64,000 nucleotides of DNA from NCBI GenBank assembly GCA_900766135.1, contig CAAFUF010000023.1, positions 1 through 64,000 of the forward strand, read 5' to 3'. Positions within the stretch are counted from its first letter, which is position 1. The number at the start of each line of letters is the position of its first letter. The position numbers and the translations under genes were made by a program. The notes below the pieces were generated by a model that did not search any database, was not told the origin of the DNA, and worked only from the letters and a program-made list of their open reading frames with translations. Shown in pieces: positions 1 to 8,302 of this stretch. Source of the DNA: Paenibacillaceae bacterium (GTDB taxonomy: Bacteria > Bacillota > Bacilli > Paenibacillales > Paenibacillaceae).

Positions 1-43
1 CTCTTACTACCTTTAAACGAAATTCATCTTTGGCTTTTCCCAT
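1..43 (-). CDS. 5' end of a possible transposase (IS3-type orfA), cut by the window edge
   Basis: Only the first 14 codons are present, read leftward from an ATG at 43-41, and the protein starts MGKAKDEFRLKVVR. A GGGAGAGG ribosome site lies just upstream on the minus strand. The charged, helix-prone start ending in KVV resembles the first helix of the helix-turn-helix in IS3-type OrfA transposases. The neighbouring gene debris and IS110 copy fit an insertion-sequence setting. The fragment is too short for certainty; another small DNA-binding protein is possible. Confidence 0.35.
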   Translation of the reverse strand, partial: MGKAKDEFRLKVVR

Positions 44-153
44 AACTTAATCCTCTCCCTTATTTCCATTGTAATTCCTTGTAGGGGAGGACTCCAGTTT
101 AATTAGGGGGCCTAGAGGCAGTGACCTAGGATCAAAAGTCCAACTCTGCGGTA

Positions 154-356
154 GTGAAGAAAGGGAATACTACGCTAAAGGTTACACTGGACAGTAAAAC
201 GGCCTATGTAAATGGAGAGGCAATAGCTCTTACGACAGCACCATATGCAACTAAAAAGGGTATACGTATGTACCACTTCGTTTTATTAGTGAAACTATCG
301 GAGCCAGTGTTGTTTGGGATAAGTCTAATTGGACAATAAATGTTAATGCAGACTAA
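154..356 (+). pseudogene. Remnant of a copper amine oxidase N-terminal-like (stalk) domain, frameshifted
   Basis: The frame from 154 encodes a run containing DSKTAYVNGEAIALTTAPYA, and after a one-base shift near 262-268 the next frame continues YVPLRFISETIGASVVWD and SNWTINV before a stop at 354-356. Joined, this is the last part of the copper amine oxidase N-terminal-like domain found at the ends of many Paenibacillus secreted proteins. A stop at 127-129 closes the frame upstream, so the rest of the gene is missing. It sits between two mobile-element fragments, which probably broke it. A non-functional remnant is the only sensible reading. Confidence 0.75.
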
Positions 357-362
357 TTAGTG

Positions 363-1484
363 TCATATTAAGATCATAAGCCTGTGGACGAAATGGATGC
401 CACAGGCTCGGAACAGCAGGGCCCTTAGTCGTGCGCGTCCACGTTTGGTAATGCTTGACTTCCCTTTTTTCTTTCCGGAGCTGTTCTCTTTGAGATTCAG
501 CCCGGCCAGCCGAATAATCTGCTGTCCATGCTTGTAACCGCTCCGATCCCCTACTTCCGCAAGAAATCCCGCCATCGTAACTACTGCCACGCCTGGTACG
601 GTAAGCATCTCCCCAGTGCCTGGAATTTGTGACAGTAAACGCTCCACTTCAGCCAGAATCTCTTCGAGCTGTTTGGCGAATATTTCATATTGCTCCAGAA
701 GTGTTTTAATCTCCATTTTTGCTGCAGGTAGTCCTTCGGTCAGTCCGATGGAGCTTTTTGCCGTTTCTATGAGGTGCTGAGCTCGTTTGGCTCCTACGGC
801 TCGTTTCACGTCTTTCTTCCACCGCTCAATGATGGCTTCTGCGCCTAGCTCTACGATTTCATTTGGCGTAGGAAACTCGCCCAGTGTAATGAGCGAGGCT
901 TTACCCTCCCAGTCTTTAAATACCTCTGTGTACTCCGGAAAGAAGCGATCCAGCCAGTTCTGTATCCGTCTTTGCACCTGTCCAAAGTTCACCATGATCT
1001 TCTCCCGAAGGTTCATGAGAATCCGCAGATCTGCATAGACGTTTGTCGGTAATTTGGGTTCGCTGTACTTTCCGTTTCGCACCAAATCAGCAATGACTTT
1101 AGCATCTTTGTAGTCGTTTTTGGTCGGTGAATTATCTTCCAGTTCTTTGCTTTTGTGTACATGATGCGGATTGACGATGACCAAAGGAATGCCTTCTCGT
1201 CCTAAATATTCTGCCAGTGCAAACCAGTAGTGTCCGGTGGGTTCAATGCCGAAGAGGACGTCACTCTTGGCATGTTCCCTCTGAAGCTCCTTCATCCACT
1301 GAACCAGTTGCTCCAATCCGATACGGGTATTTGAGAATACACAATCCTTTCCGAGTTCAATCCCCCGAAAGTCAATGGCGCGGGCCACATGGATTTCTTT
1401 AGCGATGTCTGCGCCTACGACAAGGGTCTTGTCGGTTATTCGTGTAATCCGTTGATTCTGTTTCTTCGATTGCTTATACTTCAT
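363..1484 (-). mobile_element. IS110-family transposase, C-terminally truncated
   Basis: This is a DEDD transposase/recombinase of the IS110 family. The RuvC-like tetrad is visible as D26 (VGADIAK), E81 (GIEPTG), D124 and D127 (KNDYKDA). The C-terminal Transposase_20 region follows, with PGVAVVTMAGFLAEVGD and a Ser-rich NSSGKKKGKSS stretch where the family's nucleophilic Ser lies. I start it at 1484, where AGGAGG sits nine bases upstream, not at the longer 1562 start. Homology ends at RALLFRAC (about residue 361). The final residues are unrelated, whereas family members usually run some 50 residues further. The element has probably lost its 3' end and may be inactive. Confidence 0.85.
380..407. 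repeat. Perfect 8-bp inverted repeat at the broken end of the IS110 transposase
   Basis: GCCTGTGG at 380-387 is matched by CCACAGGC at 400-407, with a 12-base loop. It lies exactly where transposase homology stops. It could be a leftover terminator or the joint of a deletion. There is no clear T-run on either side. Confidence 0.5.
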
Positions 1485-1793
1485 GATAGAGTGCCTCCTG
1501 TGCTGGAATTGTTCTTTGGTCGGAACGTTTCCCAGTATACAGAAGGTGCTTTTTTCATTCAAACCTCAAATTAATTCATTACAGGAATGGCTCCTTTATG
1601 GAATATCCTTTAGGAGATGGATCTAATAGCTAATCATGAGCATGAATAATGATTTAAATTGTGACTTGTTTCACAAAAAATGAAATGACCCGAATTTTCT
1701 ATTTGTGAAGGGTCCGTTTCCATTTCGTTTGCCGGGTAACACATCCGCTTCACCTCAAATATGATGGGTCTAGAAATCAAATGAGGTGAGCGA
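1485..1793. other. Non-coding stretch between the IS110 transposase and cwlJ
   Basis: No convincing gene is present. On IS110 elements the left-end non-coding region upstream of the transposase encodes the bridge RNA, so 1485 to about 1640 is the candidate place. A stepped hairpin (CTCCT at 1591-1595, AGGAG at 1612-1616) is visible there. The rest should carry the cwlJ promoter. I could not fix the left boundary of the element. Confidence 0.3.
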
Positions 1794-2237
1794 ATGGCAG
1801 TCGTAAAATCCAGGCAACAGGATATCGATATGTTGGCAAGGTTGCTTCGAGCCGAGGCCGAGGCCGAAGGGGAAATGGGCATGCTCCATGTTGGAGCTGT
1901 GGGCATTAACCGAATCAGAGCGAATTGTTCCGATTTTACAGGAATCCGGACCATTCCCCAAATGATTAACCAGCCGCATGCGTTTGAAGCGCTGCAACAT
2001 GGGATGTACTATCAAAAAGCAAGAGATAGGGAACGCCGTCTGGCGCAACGGGTTGTGAATGGGGAACGGAGTTGGCCAGCCAAATTCTCGCTATGGTATT
2101 TCCGCCCAGGATCGTATGACAACCCCGGACCCTGTCCGCCAACTTGGTATAATCAGCCGTTTGTAGGTCGATGGAAGAAACATTGTTTCTATGAACCTAC
2201 TGCGGAAGAATGCGCAAATGTATATAATACGTTTTAA
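1794..2237 (+). CDS. cwlJ: Spore cortex-lytic cell wall hydrolase CwlJ
   Basis: CwlJ hydrolyses spore cortex peptidoglycan during germination and resides in the spore coat in Bacillus. The 147-residue length matches CwlJ (about 142). The fold belongs to the SleB/CwlJ Hydrolase_2 family: LARLLRAEAEAEGE carries the conserved Glu (E21), followed by GAVGINRIRANCSDF, PHAFEA, FSLWYFRP and WYNQPFVGR, ending ECANVYNTF. There is no signal peptide, as expected for mother-cell expression and coat assembly. GAGGTG lies five bases before the ATG. It stands alone with its own terminator, and no GerQ gene is next to it. Confidence 0.92.
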   Translation: MAVVKSRQQDIDMLARLLRAEAEAEGEMGMLHVGAVGINRIRANCSDFTGIRTIPQMINQPHAFEALQHGMYYQKARDRERRLAQRVVNGERSWPAKFSLWYFRPGSYDNPGPCPPTWYNQPFVGRWKKHCFYEPTAEECANVYNTF

Positions 2238-2253
2238 AATTAGTCAGCAAAAA

Positions 2254-2295
2254 GACAGTTAGGGCACATGGAGTAGCCTTAACTGTCCTTTTTTT
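2254..2295 (+). terminator. Rho-independent terminator of cwlJ
   Basis: GACAGTTAGGGC (2254-2265) pairs with GCCTTAACTGTC (2276-2287) and is followed by CTTTTTTT. Confidence 0.85.
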
Positions 2296-2427
2296 ATTCA
2301 TGACTCTTAACAGATTACAAGATCGTTAGAAAATGACGCCAGACGTTCTGTGCCATCACAGGAAATCTCACATCAGCTGTGGAATACTTTATTATAGATT
2401 TTATCAATGAACATGAAAGGTTGATCT

Positions 2428-3552
2428 TTGATTATGCACGACTATAAGCTCCCATTAGCCAAAGCAAAAATAAGACTTACACACTCTTTGCTGCTTATCC
2501 TAATCATTGCACTTGTGGCCGGTAGCCTTACGGCCTGCAGCAATATCTCCCCAGGTAAAGAACCCCCGGTGGTGGCGCAAGCATCCGGTAGTATTTATAT
2601 GTACGGCGAAGCACACGGCAATGCCAAGATTATCGATAAGGAATTTGAATTGTGGTCGAAATTCTACCATAACGAGGGTATGAGACACCTGTTTGTCGAG
2701 TTGCCTTATTTTACGGCCGAGTATTTGAATCTATGGATGAAGGCGGACAATGACGATATTCTGGAGGAGATTTATGCGGATTGGAAGGGAACGGCTAGCC
2801 ATAATCCATATACCAAGGCGTTCTACACAAAAATAAAAAGCGAGTGTCCTGAAACGATTTTCCACGGTACCGACATCGGGCATCAATATGAGACGACCGG
2901 AAACCGGTTCTTATCGTATCTTGCGGCAAACGATCTGTCAGGATCGGAAGCGTATACGTTAACAACGGAAGCGATCGAGCAAGGTCGCTTGTTTTACAGC
3001 AAAGAGGACGACGTCTATCGGGAGAACAAGATGACCGAAAACTTTATCCGCGAATTTGAAAAGCTGGGCAGCGAGAGCGTCATGGGCATTTACGGCTCAG
3101 CTCATACCGCGCTTGATGGAATGGACTATGTTACCCAATCCGTCCCTTGTATGGCCAATCAATTACAGAAGCATTATGGCGATAACCTTTATTCTGAGGA
3201 CTTAAGCTGGATGGCCAAAGATATTGAGCCATCCAGAGTAGATACCCTCACCTTACAGGGCAAGGAGTATGCGGCATCCTATTTTGGGAAGGAGGATCTG
3301 GACGGGTTCAAGGATTATGACTATCGAGAATTCTGGCGAGTGGAGGACGCCTATGAAGATGTCAAAGACCTGCCGCTGCTGGACAATTGTCTTCCTTACA
3401 ATAATTACCCGATGCTGATCAAATCAGGCCAGGTTTTCATGATTAGCTACACAAAGACAGACGGTTCCGTGGAGAGAGAATACCATCTATCTAACGGCCT
3501 GATTTGGGAAGGCATGGATTCAACACAACAAATCTCGACGGCCAATCCGTAA
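2428..3552 (+). CDS. Lipoprotein with an EreA/ChaN-Tiki-like domain
   Basis: A 374-residue predicted lipoprotein. A hydrophobic segment at about 20-34 ends in the lipobox LTAC with C37 as the lipidated residue, so the mature domain faces outward. The domain begins MYGEAHGNAKIIDKEF and includes FVELPYF, FHGTDIGHQ and, late, GIYGSAHTALDG. These recurring GExHG and GxxH motifs recall the erythromycin-esterase-like and ChaN/Tiki superfamily. The TTG at 2428 has GAAAGG seven bases upstream and is chosen over the ATG at 2434. The substrate is unknown, and a haem-binding or hydrolase role cannot be separated by eye. Confidence 0.6.
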   Translation: MIMHDYKLPLAKAKIRLTHSLLLILIIALVAGSLTACSNISPGKEPPVVAQASGSIYMYGEAHGNAKIIDKEFELWSKFYHNEGMRHLFVELPYFTAEYLNLWMKADNDDILEEIYADWKGTASHNPYTKAFYTKIKSECPETIFHGTDIGHQYETTGNRFLSYLAANDLSGSEAYTLTTEAIEQGRLFYSKEDDVYRENKMTENFIREFEKLGSESVMGIYGSAHTALDGMDYVTQSVPCMANQLQKHYGDNLYSEDLSWMAKDIEPSRVDTLTLQGKEYAASYFGKEDLDGFKDYDYREFWRVEDAYEDVKDLPLLDNCLPYNNYPMLIKSGQVFMISYTKTDGSVEREYHLSNGLIWEGMDSTQQISTANP

Positions 3553-3588
3553 TGCGAAGATGATGATCTCTACCGCAGTACACGCCGC

Positions 3589-4215
3589 TTAACGTTTGCC
3601 GGTTGCTGCCCGGGGACGCTGGAACTGTTGGCGCGCGAGCTCAACCTCTGCCCTAATGACGCAGTCCTCAACATGGTCGTTGATCAACCCCATCGCTTGC
3701 ATGAAAGCGTACATCGTCGTCGGGCCGACGAACTTCCAGCCAAGCTTTTTGAGTTCTTTCGACAGCGCGATCGATAGCGCCGAAGTGGATGCTGTCTGCG
3801 GCTCCGCAAGTTGACTCCGGTCCGGCTCGTACTTCCAGAAGAAGGCGGCCAACGACCCCTCCCGTTGAACCATCTCTTGCGCCCTCCGTGCATTGTTGAT
3901 CACCGCCTCGATCTTGCCGCGATGGCGGATGATGCCTTCATTCCCGAGTAGACGATCTAGGTCGCGCTCTGTATAGCTCGCGATCGTGTTAAAGTCAAAA
4001 TCATGGAATGCGGCACGGAAGTTCTCTCGTTTCACAAGAATCGTTCGCCAACTCAGGCCCGATTGGAAGCCTTCCAGGCTGATCTTCTCGAACAACCGGC
4101 GATCGTCATCGACCGGGAATCCCCATTCGGTATCGTGATAATCAAGAAATTCCGGTGCGGCGCCGCACCATCTACAACGCGGTCTACCGTCCTTTTCTGC
4201 TATTATTGTGTTCAT
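3589..4215 (-). CDS. tag: DNA-3-methyladenine glycosylase I
   Basis: Tag removes 3-methyladenine from alkylated DNA, opening base-excision repair. The 208-residue protein has the family's zinc site: C14 (RCRWCG) and H27 (DYHDTEWG), thirteen residues apart as in E. coli Tag, plus a late NDHVEDC giving His and Cys. The HhH-GPD core follows the LFEKISLEGFQSGLSW motif. I start at 4215, where GAGGAGG lies six bases upstream, not at 4230. The start lies inside the last codons of the upstream tetR gene (32-base overlap), so the two are translationally coupled and share one promoter. Confidence 0.92.
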   Translation of the reverse strand: MNTIIAEKDGRPRCRWCGAAPEFLDYHDTEWGFPVDDDRRLFEKISLEGFQSGLSWRTILVKRENFRAAFHDFDFNTIASYTERDLDRLLGNEGIIRHRGKIEAVINNARRAQEMVQREGSLAAFFWKYEPDRSQLAEPQTASTSALSIALSKELKKLGWKFVGPTTMYAFMQAMGLINDHVEDCVIRAEVELARQQFQRPRAATGKR

Positions 4216-4801
4216 GGGCTTCCTCCTCATTCGAATGTGCCAGCAGCGAGCTCAACCAGTCGCACATTTGTTCAATTTCATGCCGTATAAACTTCTCGTC
4301 CCGAAAAGCTTGTGCCAGTGTAGCGACGCCTTGGCTGCGGGCAAGGAGGTGCATCGCCAACTCGTCGGCTTCAGCCTCGCGGCCGAGCAGAGTGAACTGC
4401 CGGCCTAGCCAGGTCCGAAAGAGGTTGAACAGTTCAACCGCTTCCGGTTGGGAGGCATGATTCAGTTTTGTCAGCTCTGTGCATAGCGTACCGACGGGGC
4501 AGCCGTACATTTGGATATCCGTCCGGTTTGCGGTCAGGATGTGAATAAAGCTCTTGATGCGATCCTCGGGCCGTTCCCCATCCTCTTCCCAACGCATCAG
4601 CATGTTTCGGGTATTCTCTAGCCGCACTTGGATTACGGCATCCAATATTTCGTCCTTGGATTTGAAGTAATAATAGAAGTTTCCTTTGGAGATTTGTACG
4701 GAATCGGCAATATCCGCAAAGGAAGTATGTTCGTACCCGCGCTCATAAAATAGCCGGTCGGCCGAATTGATAATGTGTTCCCGCGTTGCTTTCCCCTTCA
4801 T
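4184..4801 (-). CDS. TetR/AcrR-family repressor coupled to tag
   Basis: A 205-residue one-component regulator. The N-terminal helix-turn-helix reads INSADRLFYERGYEHTSFADIA and ISKGNFYYYFKSKDEI. The C-terminal ligand domain contains GCPVGTLCTEL, a hallmark of the LmrA/YxaF-like branch. AGGAGG lies eight bases before the ATG. Upstream is a long inverted repeat (4854-4906) that fits its operator, so autorepression is likely, with tag carried along. The ligand is unknown; an alkylating or electrophilic compound would suit the tag link, but that is inference. Confidence 0.88.
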   Translation of the reverse strand: MKGKATREHIINSADRLFYERGYEHTSFADIADSVQISKGNFYYYFKSKDEILDAVIQVRLENTRNMLMRWEEDGERPEDRIKSFIHILTANRTDIQMYGCPVGTLCTELTKLNHASQPEAVELFNLFRTWLGRQFTLLGREAEADELAMHLLARSQGVATLAQAFRDEKFIRHEIEQMCDWLSSLLAHSNEEEAHEHNNSRKGR

Positions 4802-4853
4802 GATGAATACCTCCTAATACCATAATCTCATCTCTTTCGTTAGATGTCATTGA

Positions 4854-4906
4854 AATTAGGACGATCGTCAAACTCGCAACATAAGATTAGCACGATCGTC
4901 CTAATT
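4854..4906. promoter_or_regulatory. Paired TetR operators (15-bp perfect inverted repeat)
   Basis: AATTAGGACGATCGT (4854-4868) and its exact reverse complement ACGATCGTCCTAATT (4892-4906) flank 23 bases. Each arm contains an ACGATCGT palindrome, and the left arm forms the full GACGATCGTC. On the minus strand the TTGACG inside the left copy can serve as a -35 for tetR-tag. The divergent hydrolase gene may also be controlled. Confidence 0.7.
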
Positions 4907-5057
4907 TGTCAAAATCATCCGACAACTAGTCTTCCTATATCGCAAGATCGAGTGACAAAATTGTAAGGCAGAGGTAAGGCAAATCGATGGTTTAAGCCAG
5001 CCTGGCAGGATAAGATTGGAACGAACGAAATCGAAATTCTTAAAAAGGGGAATCGAG

Positions 5058-6563
5058 ATGAGGCTGTTTGAACTGTTGCTCTTGGTGTCAAACATCGGAT
5101 TGTTTGCAGTAACGGTCGGATTAAAAAAAGGACGGCGTAGAATTCCGGTACTCGCTCTAAGTGGAATCGCCACTCTTATACTGGTCATTCATTGGACGGT
5201 GGAAGGATACAGAATCCAGCTATTATTCCCTTATTGCATAACGATCATTTTTTTAGCCGTTTCAGGTTACAGCTATTTCAAAAAGGCCGGTCCCCACAAA
5301 ATCCCACGATTCATGTTGGGTTCAGCTTATACCGCTCTAGCGGTCATGCTGGTCGTAACAGCGGGCCTCATGTATGCTTTTCCTGTATTTCAAATCCCTG
5401 AGCCGACAGGCGGATTTCAGGTGGGAACGCAAACCTTTCATTTCGTGGATGCCAATAGGGAAGAGATTTTTGACGAAGCCCGAGCTAGTAAGAGGGAATT
5501 GATGGTTCAGGTATGGTATCCGGCCCAAGCTGCCACCGGCAAGCACGCCCCCTTGATTCCCGACACCTCGATTTTACCTTATATGGCCGCGGACTATGGC
5601 CTTCCCGGGTTTATTTTTCAACACCTAAAGTACGTATCCAGCCATTCTTATTCGGGGGCCGAAGTCTCCTCGGCACAGGCTTCCTACCCGCTGCTCCTTG
5701 CCAATCCCGGCAACGGCTCTTCCCGGTTCCTCCACACGTCGCAAGCCGAAAATCTCGCAAGTCACGGATATATCGTGGCCGTGATTGATCACACCTACAA
5801 TACATTCGCAACCGAGTTTCCGGACGGGCGAATTACGACTAACACAAGCAATGAGTTATTCTCGCCCAGCCATGATTATCGGACGGAAAGCGGAAATCGC
5901 GACAAGCTGGGGAAAACTCTGACCGGCGATGTGGCGTTTGTGCTGGACCAATTCGAGCTCCTCCAATCGGGGCAGATTCCAAGTCATCTCAAAGGGAGGA
6001 TTGCTCTCGGTCATATTGGGGTATTCGGTCATTCCATCGGCGGGGCGACGGCCTATGACGCTGCTTATGATCCGCGAATCGCGGTCGGAATAGACCTGGA
6101 TGGAGGGCTTTATCGACTGCGTGACAGAGAGGGGCTGCGAAAGCCGGTTTTGTTCATCACCTCGGAAAGCTATTTCGAAAAATTAAGAATGGTGATGGAT
6201 AACCGGGCCTACACGGATGAAGAGCTGAATCGTATGGGCTCAACAAGAGAGTGGGAGGATCAAGTCGCGGCAGATAAAAAGTTGGAGCTTGAACGGATGC
6301 GAGCAACGGTTGCCGAAGGGGGACAAGTCCTCTATATCGAAAATACGGAGCATTTGAACTTTACGGACGTACAGTTTATTTCTCCCATTTTCAGAATGCT
6401 GGGCATTACAGGCAAGATTGTGCCCGAAAGAGCGAACTCCGTTATTAATGCCTATATGCTGGATTTCTTCGACAGGTATTTGAAAAACCAAGCCGGTGCC
6501 TTAATGAACGGAGCGGATAGCCGCTTTCCGGAGGTGAAGTTCGTAACTTTTCATGAAGAATAA
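5058..6563 (+). CDS. Membrane-anchored alpha/beta hydrolase (PAF-acetylhydrolase-like)
   Basis: The first 125 residues hold four predicted membrane segments. The rest is an alpha/beta hydrolase of the platelet-activating factor acetylhydrolase II type: MVQVWYPAQ, then the nucleophile elbow GVFGHSIGGATAYD, a GIDLDGG acid region and a late EHLNF supplying the His. It probably cleaves a lipid or ester at the outer membrane face. I start at 5058 (AAGGGG seven bases upstream), shortening the 5016 reading. It is transcribed away from tetR-tag and may share the GACGATCGTC operators. The substrate is not evident. Confidence 0.72.
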   Translation: MRLFELLLLVSNIGLFAVTVGLKKGRRRIPVLALSGIATLILVIHWTVEGYRIQLLFPYCITIIFLAVSGYSYFKKAGPHKIPRFMLGSAYTALAVMLVVTAGLMYAFPVFQIPEPTGGFQVGTQTFHFVDANREEIFDEARASKRELMVQVWYPAQAATGKHAPLIPDTSILPYMAADYGLPGFIFQHLKYVSSHSYSGAEVSSAQASYPLLLANPGNGSSRFLHTSQAENLASHGYIVAVIDHTYNTFATEFPDGRITTNTSNELFSPSHDYRTESGNRDKLGKTLTGDVAFVLDQFELLQSGQIPSHLKGRIALGHIGVFGHSIGGATAYDAAYDPRIAVGIDLDGGLYRLRDREGLRKPVLFITSESYFEKLRMVMDNRAYTDEELNRMGSTREWEDQVAADKKLELERMRATVAEGGQVLYIENTEHLNFTDVQFISPIFRMLGITGKIVPERANSVINAYMLDFFDRYLKNQAGALMNGADSRFPEVKFVTFHEE

Positions 6564-6596
6564 CGCGTATTGTAAGTAATGGTAAGATGATAAGCA

Positions 6597-6625
6597 AAGG
6601 GCACCCGGTAAAGGTGCCCTTGTCT
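6597..6625 (+). terminator. Terminator after the membrane hydrolase
   Basis: AAGGGCACC (6597-6605) pairs with GGTGCCCTT (6613-6621), followed by a short T-containing stretch. It may act in both directions between the convergent genes. Confidence 0.7.
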
Positions 6626-6680
6626 ATCACTTTTTCGATTAAACGAATATAAGCCGATAACATAATCAACGTTTTGCTTC

Positions 6681-7874
6681 TCATTCATTTCCGTTTAACG
6701 TACCAGCGAATTGCCTACCGGCGCTCATCCGTAACTTCAAAAATACCATCACCAGGATCGCAATTGCGACTCCAACCATCCCAACCCATGTAACCGATGA
6801 CAGGGACACGCGGTCGACCATGACGCCTCCGATTCCAGCACCCGCTGCCATTGACAATTGCATCATGGATTGGTTCAGACTCAGCATAATTCCAGAGTAG
6901 TTCGGTTCAATCCGTACCAGATTGTATTGTTGCGTTGGACCGGAGGACCAGGCCTCAAACGACCACAAGATCAGAAGAATGACGATCGGCAGCCACGAGT
7001 GCGTATAGGTAACGGTTAGTGAGAGGAGAAGCAGTGCTGTGACGTGCAAGAACATTCCCCCGGACAAGGTCGGGAATATTCCCCATTTATCCGTGCTGAA
7101 ACCGCCGAATTTGGACCCGACCAGGCTAGCGATTCCAAACGCCAACAGAACTCCGCTTAGCATACGGTCCTGCAAGCCCGCAACCTCAAGGAGATAGGGT
7201 GAAATGTAAGTGTAGGCAATCGAGTATCCACCCAGCCAAAAAAAGGTGATAGCCAGTCCTAATGCTACTTTTCTATTTTTCAGGAAGGCAAGTTGCTTGG
7301 ACAACGGAATCGGTTTATCCCCTTGAACCCGAGGGATGACGAAGTACAGGACGAACATCGCCGCCAGACCTGCCAGTGCCAATATACCGAAAACGGATTT
7401 CCATCCCAATTGCTCTGCGACGATACGTCCAAGTGGTACACCGATAATCAAGGAAGCTGTGAAGCCCATAACCACGGTAGCAATCGCGCTCGCTTGCTTG
7501 CCTGTTGCGGCGATTTTCGCGGCAACGTCCAAGGCGGTTACCACGACCATTCCCGCGCCAATCGCCATGATAACGCGAGCTGCGATAAACGGTGCATAGC
7601 CAGGTGAAATGAATGACAAAAAATTCCCAACCACGAAAATGCCGAGCGCCCACACTAGTAATTTTTTCCTTTCCGCTTTAGCCGTCAATGCCATGAGTAT
7701 GGGAGTACCAATGGCATAAACGAAGGAAAAAATGGTGACCAACTGTCCCGCGGAGGTAACGGAAATGCCCATTGTATCCGAGATCTTATCCAAGATGCCG
7801 GATATAATGTACTCGGACGTGCCCACCAAAAAAGTAACCAAAGCTAAGAAATAAATTTTCCATGTATTAGACAA
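6681..7874 (-). CDS. MFS drug/metabolite exporter (DHA1 family)
   Basis: A 397-residue transporter with twelve predicted helices. The start, YFLALVTFLVGTSEYIISGI, and GVPLGRIVAEQLGW match the AraJ/YdhP-like DHA1 exporters. It begins with TTG at 7874, with GAAGGAG about ten bases upstream. It lies downstream of an ArsR regulator on the same strand. An ACATATC palindrome precedes it and is echoed before arsR, so both are probably repressed by the ArsR protein and relieved by the exported compound. The substrate is unknown. Confidence 0.85.
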   Translation of the reverse strand: MSNTWKIYFLALVTFLVGTSEYIISGILDKISDTMGISVTSAGQLVTIFSFVYAIGTPILMALTAKAERKKLLVWALGIFVVGNFLSFISPGYAPFIAARVIMAIGAGMVVVTALDVAAKIAATGKQASAIATVVMGFTASLIIGVPLGRIVAEQLGWKSVFGILALAGLAAMFVLYFVIPRVQGDKPIPLSKQLAFLKNRKVALGLAITFFWLGGYSIAYTYISPYLLEVAGLQDRMLSGVLLAFGIASLVGSKFGGFSTDKWGIFPTLSGGMFLHVTALLLLSLTVTYTHSWLPIVILLILWSFEAWSSGPTQQYNLVRIEPNYSGIMLSLNQSMMQLSMAAGAGIGGVMVDRVSLSSVTWVGMVGVAIAILVMVFLKLRMSAGRQFAGTLNGNE

Positions 7875-7900
7875 TGCTTTTCTTCTCCTTCTTCAAATTT

Positions 7901-7924
7901 ACATATCGAGATATGTAGATATGT
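7901..7924. promoter_or_regulatory. Candidate ArsR operator before the MFS gene
   Basis: ACATATCGAGATATGT (7901-7916) is a near-perfect palindrome followed by a repeat AGATATGT (7917-7924). The same ACATATCGAGA core occurs upstream of arsR. Confidence 0.55.
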
Positions 7925-7968
7925 TGTGTCGAATAAAAACTGAATACGTTTAAGGTATTCAGCTCAGA

Positions 7969-8271
7969 TTAAAGATTCTGATTGAAATAAGCAGCTATCT
8001 CTTTTATCTTCTCTTCGTTTCGTTTGTAGTACGTATACTTCCCGATACGCTCAGTTCGGATTAGTCCGGCTCGTTGGAGAATGGACAAATACTGCGAAAC
8101 CGTCGACTGTGTCATATTCAGCGCATCCGTTACTTGACTGACACACACCCCAATTTTTCTCATATCCACTCCTTCATGGGGCACAAAATGGTTTTCGGGC
8201 TCCTTGAGCCACTGTAGAATTTGCAGCCTCGCCTCATTAGACAATGCCTTGAACACATCAATTGGATCCAT
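7969..8271 (-). CDS. ArsR-family winged-helix repressor
   Basis: A 100-residue regulator starting MDPIDVFKALSNEARLQIL, the classic ArsR opening, with the recognition region MTQSTVSQYLSILQRAGLI and the wing GKYTYYKRN. The metal-type ELCVC motif is absent; the only Cys is in IGVCVSQV, so a metal sensor of the ArsR/SmtB kind is not supported. I choose the ATG at 8271. The AGGAG there is unusually close (two bases), so initiation may be weak or coupled to the upstream Dabb gene 31 bases away. It probably controls the MFS gene and itself. Confidence 0.85.
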   Translation of the reverse strand: MDPIDVFKALSNEARLQILQWLKEPENHFVPHEGVDMRKIGVCVSQVTDALNMTQSTVSQYLSILQRAGLIRTERIGKYTYYKRNEEKIKEIAAYFNQNL

Positions 8272-8281
8272 AGCTCCTATT

Positions 8282-8301
8282 ATATCTAGATTTCTCGATA
8301 T
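8282..8301. promoter_or_regulatory. Candidate ArsR operator before arsR
   Basis: ATATCTAGATTTCTCGATAT is an imperfect 20-bp palindrome. Read on the minus strand it contains ACATATCGAGA, the core also found before the MFS gene. It lies between the Dabb stop and the arsR start. Confidence 0.5.
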
Positions 8302-8302
8302 G

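Noticed and set aside
1634..1954. Minus-strand open frame opposite cwlJ
   Set aside because: Antisense to a gene nearly identical in motif order to Bacillus CwlJ.
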